Of a stretch of DNA of 64,000 bases, positions 35,549-46,490 are shown piece by piece (the first letter of the stretch is position 1; every line of letters begins with the position of its first letter). The notes beneath the pieces were generated by a model. The model saw only the letters and a program-made list of their open reading frames with translations, was not told where the DNA came from and searched no databases. The position numbers and the translations under genes are program-made. This DNA comes from Papaver somniferum (taxonomy: Eukaryota; Streptophyta; Magnoliopsida; Ranunculales; Papaveraceae), in NCBI RefSeq assembly GCF_003573695.1, contig NC_039365.1:83245089-83309088 (forward strand), given 5' to 3'.

Positions 35549-35830
35549 TGTAATACCACAACTCGACATGTAGGGTTTTTCGAATAGAATATAGGTAATG
35601 GATTCTCCTTTCCTAACAGCAAGGCGCGCGCGCCTTTTCAGCGTAATAGGATCCAATATTGGAAAAACTCTGCAGTTAAAGCGTGCTTGGGATGGAATAA
35701 TCCAGGGACGGATGACCTCTCGGAAAGTTGTTGTTGGATGACTATGGTAGCGCCCGTTAAAAACCCCAGAGTGTCGGATGACCATAGTGGCTAAGTAAGG
35801 ATAATATTAGTGAAGAGTCGGGTGATTACA
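35549..35830 (+). repeat. Cassandra-like LTR 4 with 5S-like segment
   Basis: 282 bp, starting TGTAATACCA and ending GTGATTACA before the GTCCA duplication. The 5S-like part (about 35667-35728) has CTCTGCAGTTAAAGCGTGCT and GGATGACC. A CGCGCGCG run is at about 35626. Confidence 0.83.
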
Positions 35831-35883
35831 GTCCATATGTAAATTTGATAATTTTGCTACTAAAATTGAGAAAAGGAAAATAT

Positions 35884-37980
35884 TGTTTGAGCACTGCTCG
35901 ATTGAACCCACAGGTGTTGGTATGTGAAGATTATTTCCAATGTTAGATGGCCAAAACTATTTATTAATTTATTGTCCACTAAAGTCAGTCTTGGACTAGG
36001 ATTATATTTAGGTAGTTGAGTTTCAGAATTGGCAAAAATTCTTGAAGATTGAAGCCTGAAGATCACACGAACACATTAAAGAAAACTTCATTAATAAAGG
36101 TATCTGAAGACTGACAAACCTATTTAACCTATTGTTTTCTACATATCTATCTTCTTAGAAAATGTTGACAACTTTTATATATGATGAGATATAAAGAAAA
36201 AGCTTCGAGTTCAAGCTTGTACTCAACTAACCTCAAAACTCGAACTCAAACAATGGATCTTCCAAGGACTTATCTTATTTGAGGTTGAGAACAATTCTAT
36301 TGTTCAATAAATTATGATTGCACTTGAAGTACTTACAACTTTAAGTTACAAATTGAGTTCGCAAGCTGAAAAATGTTAATTCGTGAACTAAGAACTTACG
36401 AGTTTCTGAACTCCGATAATGCACTGGAGTTCGCAAACTGAAAAAGCTAGTTCGTGAAATATATAAAACAAAGAGTTTTCCAGTTGACCCCCAAATTTTA
36501 CTAGAGTTCGTGAAATGAAGATGTTAATTTGCGAACTAGGCAATCAAGGAGTTTTATGTAACTCTAACATTGTACCTGAATTCGCGAACTAGTTTTTCCC
36601 ATTCGTGAACTGTACAATTCTCAGCAAGTTCTGTTGACTTCAACTTTTCTTAACTTCACGAACTATGTCAAACTTGATCGTTTCTGAACTTGAAATTTTC
36701 CTGATGGACCATATGGTTAACTCGTGTTTTTGTGCACGATCCTTGATTGCCAAATACGTGTGTGCACATTCTTCTTTGTGTTACAAGAAAAACTACCCGC
36801 GCTCTTAATGGTTTCCATTCTTGGTACCATGCTATCGTGAGTATGTTAATTATATTTCTAATTGAGTAAAGGCTAAACTTTAGAAGTACATTTCTTTGGA
36901 AATTACTTGGTTTTTATTGTTACCTTCTCTATTGAAGAAGAGAACTTTATTGCTAGAAAGTTCTAACTAAGCAGACATGTTACTTAGGACCTAAGTAAAA
37001 AGTTATTCTAAGTAGTAAACAATTACTTGGGATCAAAGTATTTCATAAATATAGAAATTATTCACGAACTTGAGTGCAAGTAATAGTTGCTTGAACTTTA
37101 AGCAACCTAGATTTATTCGCCATTATAAATAGAGAACTTTCTCCGACTAAGATTCTTAATTCATGTATGATGTGCATCTTGTTGCCGTAATAGTCAGCCT
37201 CCATAAACTTAGGTTTCCTTAAGAAACATAATTAAGTTAAGACTTTGGAGATCTCACTTGGGATTCATGAAGCCCGGTCAGACTTATCTTTTACTAGATA
37301 TATTTTTTTTGTTATTTGAAACCTTATCTTGATCATCATAGTTATTTTCTATTCTAAAGATATGTATTTTCTGCTATGCGAATATTTTCAAGGAATATCA
37401 AATGAAAAACATTGATGGAAACTACAAGGAGTTCTTCATCTCTAACCTTGTTAGTTCCACAAGATTAAAATATAGATAGATTTTGTTGAATACAATCACC
37501 CTTAAAGAAAATAGATTTTCATTACCTTCATTGAAAAATGTCGAAGGAAACCGAATAGGTTTCCTGTAGGAGGTAAGGTAGCGCTAGTATTCACAGAATA
37601 CTGTAGAGCAACTTCTATGCCTATAAAGGACGTCAACTAGCCTAATTGTGTGTACAAAATCTTACAAGATCCAAGATATGTAAGGGTGAAATTGCAGTTG
37701 AATAGCTTGGAGGTGTGATCGTTCTCAACTACGTTATAGTATAAAGTCTGATGGTAAGATTAATGTACGTAGTGGCTTAATTCAATGTGTGTTCAAGCTG
37801 AATGAGGTCCCTGGGCTTTTCTATAAGAATGAAGGTTTTCTAATCAACAAAATTCTTGTATGTATGCACTCTTACTTTGTTTGTACAATAGTTTACTTTA
37901 TTTCCTTAAGATGATAATCTTTTATTTCTATCAAGCATAAGGGACATTCTATTTTGATTCCCTAGCCACATCATGGGTTC
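35884..37980 (+). repeat. LTR of the ancient SIRE-like Copia element, 3' end truncated or unrecognisable
   Basis: It starts TGTTTGAGCACTGCTCG after a decayed purine tract, matching the LTR at 4937. A TATA box (TATAAATAG) lies near 37124-37132. Downstream words align with the R/U5 region at 6440-7090 (for example CACTTGGGATTCATGAAGCC and AATGAGGTCCCTGGG versus ACTAGGTCCCAGGG). Similarity fades after about 37900, so the end is approximate. Four units headed by GAGTTCG/GCGAACT-type inverted words occur at 36355, 36427, 36504 and 36578. Confidence 0.7.
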
Positions 37981-39404
37981 CACCCTAGTTTTTCGTCTTC
38001 TGAATCCGACGATTTCACCTCTTTTACTAATATTCTTATTACCTTGACACATGATATAAAGTTTTTCAAAAAGATGATAAACTTCACCATGGTCTCTCTG
38101 AATTTTATTTCCTATAAGATTAAGGAGGAAAATATATTATCCAGAAACATCTCTACGGAGAATTCAATTTCATTGAGTATTTATCATTCTTAAAACTTCA
38201 AATCTGTACCCAGTACTTAACATTTTTAAAATTCTAAATCGATCAAGGAAAATATATATTTAGAGATTCAACATAAAGGAATTGCTCTAATCTAAAAGAA
38301 CAAACTATGTCGAGCCAAGAGCACCTTCATACCTATGTAAAATGGTGGATGTAAAAATACACAACCGATCATGTCCTTCAAGTCGCATGTTGCTTTAGGA
38401 TTTTAATCCATATAGATGCACATCCGGTTAATGGAGTTTAAGTTGGTGTCATGTTGCAAACTAAATAGATAAGTAATAAAGGAGAACTATTTATAAATAA
38501 CGTTGTTGAAGATAAAAAGACAAATCTTTTCTCCATTGTACATGCCACTTAAGATCAACTGTCAAAGAGTTGTTATTGTGTAGGGAGTATAACATCTAAT
38601 TTACAAGCTTGCTTTCTAATGATGCTTTATTTCCTTTGCGTATCTAAATTAAGCTGGAAATTCGGCAGTTTTTTGTTCCCAAATCATACGTTCAAAGTCT
38701 AACATTGTTGGACTGCAATTCAATTTTCTGTTTGGTAGTTGTCGAACTTTAGGCATCCTTCTGTAGAGTGACTAAATTATTTTTTGTCATGAAATGATTT
38801 TTCTCCTCCATTTTAAACATGTTTTCAATTTCATCAAAAACCAATCAAATTCATCAAATTGTTTTCAACGAATACAAATTTCTTACTAATTAAATAGTTT
38901 GAATTCCAAAAGTCTAAGAAAAGTCCACCATTATAATCAAATAAGATCAATTTAAAAATTTCTTGAATTTTAATTTTATACCAAGCCATCAAATTAAACT
39001 AGTCTGCATTCGGTAATTCAATTTAGTTTTCAAAAAAACAAAACAAATGTCTTAAATTAATTGATTGAACATTTTAATCACTAGATGACTGCAGGAAGAA
39101 TCGGGGGCCAACCGGAAGCATGAAAATTTTGGGAGAATACAAAATTGGAACGAATATCTTTATTCATAAATATTTAATTAATGGCTAATTTTCATATAGC
39201 TAATTTGCAAAATGACCTTTCTTCTTCTCCCATGTTTTATTCGGTTTTGACATTTTTTTCTGGTAGAAATTCAACTGCGAAATTCTTTTTTTATGTATCA
39301 AATTCATTTTAATTCAAATAAGCTATAACGATAATTAAACATAATGTAATAATTTGAAAAGAAAACGAACTAAAAATGATCAAAATCGAATATTAATATC
39401 TTTT
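37981..39404. other. Intergenic or unrecognised old repeat
   Basis: AT-rich, with no long frame on either strand and no recognisable element. The short open stretches show no family motif. It ends at the TG that opens the retroelement array. Confidence 0.5.
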
Positions 39405-40330
39405 TGTTTATGGGTGAAAACGGTTTCTGCTGATTTTGGTAAATTCGTGTGTGTGAATGAGAAACGAGTCTAAACCCTAAACAATGTACTGCACGGGAGT
39501 ATTTTTGATTCGAGAGATAATCTGCACAAATCTGGCCTAAACCAAGAAGTGGCCGTTCCAGACTTGCTTCAGTCACAAAGTGAAGGAGAAGGGTTGGTCT
39601 TAGGGAGGGAAGCGAAGAAAGTGTTGAGACCAGAATCGTCGTTCTGGAAGTGTGGTTGTTTTGTGACTTGTATCAGAAAATTGGACTGCCTAGCTGAACG
39701 AAAAAGCTATCAGGTGATTTCTGAATGTTGTATTGTTCACCTGACCAAAACTTGTCGTTCGGTGGAAATAGGTGAGACCTATTTATACAAGTCACAACAA
39801 AACGTACCCTGGTCTCGTGGGAAGTGGAAACGATTGAGTAGTGGAAGAATGGAGTAACGGATAACGCCTGGAATTGATGTTTCCATAATGAAGGATACGT
39901 TTCACCATTACTTATTTCCATTACTAACCGCCCTGCTTTATGACACTTTCTTGTAACGGGCGTATTGCACGCCACACACTGTAAACCGCCAGACCAATAC
40001 CCTGATGAGTATCCCCCAGTTTGTGACATGTTTGATGTCTCGAGTGTTTTCTGTGGAAAATATGTAGCACTTTGCTACGTGCGGCGAGCCAAAATCAAGA
40101 GACTTGCTGTAGAAAAATAGCATGTGATGCTATTAGGCTTATCTTGACTGGTCGTCTGAAACTTGCCACAAGTCTGCCAGTTCGGTGGCGAACTTGGATA
40201 GCGGAGATTGCATCTCATCAGGAAGGGTAGCCGTTGATTATGGCTACCTTCTATTAGCGCCTGATGATGGCATAGTGGCGCATTGAGCGCGCGCTAGTGG
40301 GATTGCGGCATGGCTGGCATGACCAAAGTC

Positions 40331-40497
40331 AGGACTTGGTACCGTGGCCAGAATTAGGGCTTGGAACTGTGGCCAAAATAAGGATTTTGGCACTGTGGCC
40401 AAAATCAGGGTTTTGGCACTGTGGCCGAAATCAGGGTTTTGGTACTGTGACCGAAAGTAGGGTTTTGGCATTGTGGCCGAAAATAGGATTTTGGCAC
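40331..40497 (+). repeat. 26-bp tandem repeat in U3
   Basis: About six units of the form GGTTTTGGCACTGTGGCC plus GAAATCAG, with small variations (GACCGAAAGTAG, GGCCAAAATAAG). The same block precedes the minisatellite in every unit (about 47430-47578, 49666-49814, 51907-52055, 54000-54137, 61290-61473). Confidence 0.85.
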
Positions 40498-41005
40498 GTT
40501 CGGCATGCCGATTGGCATGTGTGCCTGACATTCGCGTCTGGAATGTTTGGCATGCCGATTGGCATGTGCGCCTGATATGCGCGTTTGGCATGCAGATTGG
40601 CATGTGCGCCCGGCATGCGCGCCTAGCGAGTTTGGCATTCTGCTTGGCATGTACGTCTAGCATCCGCGTTTGGCATGCTGATTGGCATGTTTGGCATGCC
40701 GATTGGCATGTGCGTCTGACATGCGCGTTTGGCATGCTGCTTGGCATGTTTGGCATGCCGATTGGCATGTGCGTCTAGCATGCGCGTTTGGAGAGTTTGG
40801 CATGCTGCTTGGCATGTTTTCCAGGCCGATTGGCATGTGCGTCTGGCATGCGCGTTTGGCGAGTTTGGCATGCTGCTTGGCATGTTTGGCATGCTGCTTG
40901 GCATGTTTGGCATGCCGGTTGGCATGTACGTATGGCATGCGCGTTTGGCATGCTGCTTGGCATGTTTGGCATGCCGATTGGCATGTGTGTCTGGCACGGG
41001 TTTTG
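40495..41005 (+). repeat. CATGC minisatellite, unit 1
   Basis: Built from modules TTTGGCATGCCGATTGGCAT, GTGCGTCTGGCATGCGCG and TTTGGCATGCTGCTTGGCAT, with spacers such as TTTGGCGAG. The 38-bp combination of the first two is the main period. GCATGC palindromes recur every 15-25 bp. Because no stop codon occurs in the modules, several frames stay open on both strands; these are not taken as genes. Confidence 0.9.
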
Positions 41006-42839
41006 GGAAACCAATTAGCTTTGCGACCATCTGGCGTGGTTTCCTCCTTTTTAACGCTGTGGCGAGTTTGAAGCAACCTGATTGGTTAATGTAAGAGGGC
41101 CGGCCAGGCATGGGCGTGGCTACACTTCTGTGTGAGTGTGGCGGATTTAGAGCGACCTGATTGGTCGATGGGAAGTGGGTCCGGCAAGCTAGGGCGTGGC
41201 CACACTTCTAGTTCGTTGTGGAGGATTTAAAAGCGACCTGATTGGTCGATGGGAAGTGGGGTCGACAAGCTAGGGCGTGGCCAGACTTCCAGTGCACTGT
41301 GGTGGATTTAATCGCCTAGTTTGGCTAAGCATAGTTTTTCTACCAACGGGGTCTAGTGTATTGCGCGGGACGTGAAATCCTGATTTTGCAAATGAGTCGG
41401 GTTTATGAGTTCTTTGTGAGTTACCACAATAATTGGTTGGATTTTGTATGCTGCCACAAAAATCCTTATCTATATTTCGTGCGATGGCCTTAACTTTGGT
41501 ACTTGGAGGTTCATTCTACTCCGCTACGAGTGAACATAAATCCGTCATGCCATGCCGATATTAAGGGTTCTTCCAGGGAACAGAGCACCGGAAAGTACTC
41601 AGTGAGTCTTGTATTGGCGAGGTGCCGAAATTTACAGAGTGTTTGGGATGGTTGCTACATTCGCCAGTATGGATAAATTTCATGCAACTATATTGAATGG
41701 CTCAATAAATATGCTGGTGGAGAGGTTAGCACTCACGACACCGTTTCCTTGCAGAGTGACATCAGATGCAAGGTTTTATGATTTTAACCCTAAGCTAAAA
41801 ACCACCATCAACATTAAGTCCCCTGCTTAGCACGTAACAGTGGCTTTATTGCAGGTTAAGCATGAGATGGTGACATACGAGAGTAAAATCGAAAGAGCAA
41901 GACGTGAAGAAATTGCCACGGAAATTCAACTAACCTTTGGCAGAAGGCATGAGGAATCTGTGATCCTTGTGTTGGAGGCTTTTGCATAAATTCGTCTTGG
42001 CCATGGATGTTTGCACCAGTGCGGCATCTTTGGCTACTGGTCGAGGAATGGTTCATGGTGCCGCTGGATAAGGCATTGGTTAGGACGCAGTTGGAGTTGG
42101 TTTGGGATGCGAATGACGCTTGTCAAGAGCGGAAAAGTTGGCGCTGATAAGGACGCAGGTGCATCGGCTATCGAGCAGAGAAGCTAGCGCTGGGAGGATG
42201 CAAGCTGTTGGTGCTGGCTAGGGCATTGGAACCGTTGGCGCTGCTGGCTTGGCTCGGCCGTGAAGCCGTTGACGCTGCTAGCTTGGAACGGTGGACGGCA
42301 TGGCTCACTTGGAAGTGCCAATGGTGTGGCTAGCTTGGAATGGACAATGGCATGGATTGCTTGGAATGGACGTGGAGCGGTGAAGATGGATCCATGGGGC
42401 GTTGGCGTAGTGCTTGCTTGGCCATGAAGCGTTGAAGATGGAGCTTCGGCTTGGGACGCGGACTGATGGTGATAGCTTTGGCTAGTGAAGATGGCGCTGC
42501 TTTGAACGACTAAGATGGCACCGCTTTGGCTAGTGGAGGCGGTGCTGCTTTGAATGGATAAGATGGCACCGCTTTGGCTATGTCCGTGGATGGTGGAAAC
42601 GAAATTTTGGACTTTGGCTATCAAACAGTGAATACAGAGCCGATGTTTTTTGCATAATGGGAAGAGATAGTACGGCTTCGATCACGGGGTGCTGGAGTCA
42701 TGGTGTTGCTTGCTAGACTGTGGAGCAGGCGGAGATGGCGCTGCTTGTCTGGTGGAGCGCGCAGAGATTGTGCGGCAACTTGGCCCGCGAAACGGGCGCT
42801 GGCTGGTTAGGTCACGGAACATGCGGATATGGCGCTTGG

Positions 42840-42979
42840 CTTCAGTCCGTGAAATGGTGGAAACTGGCTTCAGTCCGCGGATTGGTGGAAACTGGCTTCA
42901 ATCCGCGGAATGGTGGAAACTGGCTTCAGTCCGCGGAATGACGGAAATTGGCTTTAGTCCGCGGAATGGTGAAAACGGC
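42840..42979 (+). repeat. 28-bp tandem repeat, five copies
   Basis: Units of 28 bp of the form CTTCAGTCCGCGGAATGG plus TGGAAACTGG start at 42840, 42868, 42896, 42924 and 42952. The long unit 5 has four copies from about 56819. Confidence 0.9.
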
Positions 42980-44284
42980 ACTTGGAAGGCTTGCTGGATG
43001 GATCGCGGAATGCTGGAGCGTTAGCGCTAACTTAACCACAGAATGCTGGAGCCATGGAGAGTTGGCTTGACCACGAAGTGCTGGAGCCATGGAGCGTTGT
43101 AGGTTGAGTGGCTGGTGTCCCTCGTTGTGGCGCGCTGCTAGTTCGATCATGGAGCGGAGGTGTTGGCACACTACTTGTTCGACTATGGAGCATGAATGTG
43201 GCGCGCCCAGTCATTTATTCCCGTTCATGGAGCAATAAGGAATCCTTATTCTGTTGAAACTCTAGAAACTGTGTTCGTATGAAAATGGGTATCGACCCTC
43301 TTCTGTTTTTTGTTGTTCATCCGGCTCCGTGATTTCATCTGCAGTATCTGGCTCCTCTCCGTCATTTGTTAGCGGTGGTAGAGCGGGCGTTCGTGGCAAC
43401 AAGGCAGTCTCCAATAGTTATAATCAACAGCAAGGCAATCGAGGATAACTCAAGGTAGGTACTCTCGCATGTATCCACCCAGCAATACCATCGATCTTCT
43501 CCAGAATGTGTAATAAGGCTCTGACTCCAAAAGAATGAGTATATAATATCTCCAATGGATTTCAAATTTACCAAACTCCATTACGATCTTGGGATAGATG
43601 GATGAAATATATGCTCGGCAATGATCATGTCAGGGCTAATCTTGGAGATTGTGGTTGCGTTGTTGGTCCATCATTGACTTTAGGTTATCTGGTACCTATA
43701 CTTTCTGATTGCGATGATGATATGCTGTGGATGCTTGTATGGTCGACATCTTCCGGAATCGCTAGATAAAGTAGACGAGCTGAGAGGCATTTTGTTGCTG
43801 ACGTGTTGCTAACAAGTCTCCAAGGACTTCATTACAGGCGACATCCTTCGAAACATCGTCTGAATCTTGGACTATTGTATCGAATGGGATGCGATGAGCA
43901 GTCCTCAGTTATTTCTTTCTGATCATAGATCCGATGGCGTGACCGGATATGTGAATATCTCTGCGGCATTTTTTTGGAGTCTTTGATGCAGTGCGCGAAT
44001 TTATGTTGAGAAATCCCTACTGCTCATAAAGATGTATCGACTTTGCTGGTAAGGTGGTTGAAGAATTATTGAAGGCGGCAATCTTTTTGATTCGTCATTT
44101 GTTGATCAGTGGGCGGGAGCCGCACCTGATAATTCTGCATTACACCCAACTTCTGGCAGACCATGCACCCCTTCCATAGGAAATTGGAAATATAGAAACA
44201 CCGAATTTGTCTTTGTCGGCGATACGTTTCTTCATGCACGCCATGGGTAGGTGGTGTTGAGTTCTGAGTAGGTGATGTGGAAAA

Positions 44285-44408
44285 CATGGTGTGGTCGGTA
44301 TGCGTGGCTTGCTGAGGCGCGACTTTCCTCTTGGATCCTTCACCAACATGGTGTGGTCGGTATGCGTGGCTTGCTGAGGCGCGACTTTCCTCTTGGATCC
44401 TTCACCAA
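44285..44408 (+). repeat. 62-bp perfect tandem duplication
   Basis: CATGGTGTGGTCGG opens both copies (44285 and 44347), and each ends CTTGGATCCTTCACCAA. The equivalent site in unit 5 (near 58240) has a single copy, so the duplication is recent and private to unit 1. Confidence 0.9.
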
Positions 44409-45332
44409 CGCTTATGAATGGCTGAGCCAAATATTGCTTTTTGGTCAGTTTCCTTCCAGACAAGAAGGTGGTAATATCCTCACAATACATCTTTGAATAG
44501 TGGTAACCTTGTTACGGTCATGACTTCTTGGCCGGTTGTCCCTTCCGAGTTGAAAGGATCTCGACAATGAAGGGATTCGGTGTGTTGATCCTCAGTCCCC
44601 AAGTGTGGTTTTTGTGGTTCTATCTTGTATGATTGGTGAGTTGACCATGATAAAGATATCATCTTGCATCCATATTGGTGACTCTATTACTTATTCCATG
44701 TGAAACCAAAATATGAAGAAGTACGGATTACCGTTGTAGTGATTGTTTCTATGTAAAGCTCTGGCTGGTATCAGCAAACGAAAAACAACAGTTCTTGGAA
44801 GAAACTGCAATCAGAAGAGACTGCGTTTTTGTGGGAACAAAAACAAACTGGCAGGGGCTCGGATGGCTATGGTCACGGTCCTTGACAGGGAGGAGTGGTG
44901 ACTACGGGTACAGATCTTGGCGAGGAAGAGTGACGGCTACTGGATCTTGAAAGGAAAGAGCGGAGCACGAACCTTGGATAACCACAGACATGAATATTGA
45001 TGGGCTTTGATAACTTATGTATGTGAGTTTATTCCTTTTTTTATATATTTGTTTTCGGTGAAGATACGGCTTCGAGAGAGAAGGTCGAAGCAGTTCCTGG
45101 TGCGAAATGTTGAAGCGGTTCCTGGAGCAAAACGTTAAAGCGGAGCGTCTTCCGTTGAAGCAGAGCGGCTTCTGGAGAGAAACGTTGAAGATTATGGAGC
45201 AAAATGCTGAAGCTTTGGCCGCTGGAGTGAACGTTGAAGCGGAGCGACTTCTGGAGCGAACATTGAAGCGGCTCTTGGAAAGAGACGTCAAAGTGGCTCA
45301 TGTAGAAAACTTCAGTGAGGTGCTATTAATCT

Positions 45333-45764
45333 TTAACTTCGAAAAACAACTTGATATGATATGGCATATGGGAAGACGGCACAAATAGTGTTGGTCGAGA
45401 AGTCGTGTTTTTCTCTCATGGAAAAGAATACGCTTCTTCTGTTTGATTTTTTCTTTGCAACTCTCAGAGCCTTGATGGTTATAATGTTGAAGTCGGAGGC
45501 CGCGTCAATCAACGTGCTGTCAAACACGACATCCTTCAAGTTAATAGTGGTTAGGAGCCCCAAGTTCCATCTATCAATCGTGCTTCCCAGGAGATGTTGG
45601 GGTTTGGGAACGGCTTCCCTGGCTGGAAACAACCGCTTTCCTGATGTAGTGCGGTTGAGGGCTGCAAATATGTCTTGACACTGCAACTTGGAGAAATATA
45701 CTATCTCACATAAATGTTTCATTATAGACTGCCCGATTTTGTGGGCGAAGTTCCCAGAAATCAT
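45333..45764 (-). pseudogene. Retroviral-type protease-like remnant
   Basis: The 143-codon frame includes INLKDVVFDSTLIDAASDF followed by NIITIKALRVAKKK; unit 5 has LKDVEFENMLIDAASDF at about 59403-59350. Gypsy proteases read LIDTGAS-(F/L)N-(I/V) here, so DAASD looks like a lost D(T/S)G active site. The N-terminal part matches nothing that I recognise. The assignment is tentative. Confidence 0.4.
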
Positions 45765-46023
45765 GCAGTTCCTGACGGGAAGAGGGTCTCTATGAACTCA
45801 GGAGGGTTGCTGATTTTCTTTGCCTCGATTTTGGAGAAGTCGTTCCTGATCTTCACGTGTGAAGAAATTGGATTGCTGATTCCCTTCTACTGGGCGTTCA
45901 AGAGAAACGCGAGCCTCTTCATCTATAAACATGCGTCCTGCTGAAGTGCCTGCGCCGGATGTTCAAAGTATTCCTCGTCAGCTCCGTTTGGGGTTGATGG
46001 TGACTCTCGCGGTGGCCGCTCTG

Positions 46024-46405
46024 TTAGTGTCTTGAGGAAAATAGGTATCTCTGTCTGGGTTGTAGCCATATCTGTCTGATCCTTACATGAACCTTTTGTT
46101 TTTCCATCAAATCAACAATGGTAAGAGGAGGTCGGCTTCTTCTGGCTCCTCCAGTCTCTCGTCCTGATGGTGGAGGAGCAGCGACTCGGGTGACAGCTGG
46201 AGATGTCACACTCGAAGAAATGTTGGGGGTGACGGCAGGAGCTCTGGATCTGGTGATCAGAGGTGTAACGCCTGAAGGGACATTTTCCGCGCCACTGGTG
46301 TACAGGTGGCGCATTAATGTCACTGGAATAAATGTTAACATCGAAGATGATTTCAGCGGTAGTGTTTTCAGAGTTTGTTGCTGATCCGGACCTGAGTTCC
46401 ATCAT
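46024..46405 (-). pseudogene. gag-like N-terminal frames, unit 1
   Basis: Starting 65 bp after the primer-site motif, MMELRSGSATNSENTTAEII opens one frame (46405-46112), while an overlapping frame (46341-46024) encodes a Ser/Thr/Pro-rich stretch including AAPPPSGRETGGARRSRPPL and LMEKQKVHVRIRQIW. The first ORF may run into the second through a frameshift. Position and low-complexity composition suit a Gypsy gag N-terminus, without any domain proof. The same frames recur in all units (48641-48269, 50877-50505, 53118-52746, 60268-59887). Confidence 0.45.
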
Positions 46406-46469
46406 CTTGCGATCGGGGTTGAAAAATGAAATTGGAAATTGGGAATTGATATTGTAAGCGAGAGATTAA

Positions 46470-46488
46470 TCTCCCACTGTGGTCGCCA
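46470..46488 (-). other. Primer-binding-site-like motif, unit 1 (repeated in each unit)
   Basis: The minus strand reads TGGCGACCACAGTGGGAGA two bases after the LTR end (ACA). TGGCGAC openings are found as primer sites in Tat/Ogre-type Gypsy elements. Equivalent sites: 48706-48724, 50942-50960, 53183-53201 and 60333-60351, the last three with CAATGGGAG. Confidence 0.65.
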
Positions 46489-46490
46489 GT

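Larger units (their letters stand above)
34376..35830 (+). mobile_element. Cassandra-like TRIM array: four 5S-bearing LTRs and three internal segments
   Basis: Four LTR-like units start at 34376, 34808, 35232 (TGTAACACCC, the canonical start) and 35549. Each holds a 5S rRNA-like segment. Between them lie short internal domains opening with a degenerate tRNA-Met primer site (ATATCAGAGCC at about 35080, AGTATCACAGCC at about 34651) and closing with a purine tract. The whole 1455-bp array is flanked by GTCCA (34371-34375, 35831-35835), and removing it restores AAAGTCCATATGTAAAT, collinear with TAATCCATATGTATTG at about 4889-4904. Carrying 5S in the LTR is the defining feature of Cassandra terminal-repeat retrotransposons in miniature. 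No protein is encoded. Confidence 0.88.
39405..41813 (-). repeat. Array LTR, unit 1 (2409 bp)
   Basis: Plus-strand ends are TGTTTATGGG and CCATCAACA. A minus-strand TATA box (TATAAATAGG, 39778-39787) places R and U5 in the first 350 bp and U3 in the rest. U3 holds a 26-bp tandem repeat (40331-40497), the CATGC minisatellite (40495-41005) and three degenerate copies of a roughly 85-bp unit (41040-41320, words GATTGGTCGATGGGAAGTGG and CTAGGGCGTGGCCA). After its end comes AAGCAGGGGACTTAA on the minus strand, a plausible purine tract. Confidence 0.75.
41814..46490 (-). mobile_element. Internal region of long unit 1
   Basis: Bounded by the purine tract (41814-41828) and the primer-site-like motif (46470-46488). 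The minus-strand order is gag-like frames (46405-46024), a protease-like segment (about 45764-45333), GTTGAAGC-type short repeats (45060-45300), then sequence without recognisable domains. The middle (about 42180-42620) is made of degenerate GATGGCGCTGCTTTG / GCTTGG words. Expected Gypsy RT, RNase H and integrase motifs are not found. Confidence 0.6.

Noticed and set aside
34487..35728. Functional 5S rRNA genes
   Set aside because: The matches cover only the internal promoter half of 5S, are diverged from each other, lack a proper 5' half and lie inside LTRs.
37981..39404. Possible endogenous pararetrovirus or further element
   Set aside because: No reverse transcriptase, coat-protein or movement-protein motif could be read in any frame.
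40244..41111. Many overlapping frames on both strands with CQSACQT / MPIGMPN-type repeats
   Set aside because: They are translations of a stop-free minisatellite in several frames at once, with no start context, no conserved frame and no family match.
41609..41830. Short frame MYWRGAEIYRVFG, also present at 55603
   Set aside because: Its recurrence follows from LTR duplication; it lies in U3 and spans the LTR border, so a conserved protein is unlikely.
46112..46405. Plus-strand frames opposite the gag-like region (VRGGRLLLAPPVSRPDGGG type)
   Set aside because: They are antisense to the better supported minus-strand gag position and follow the same repeats in every unit.
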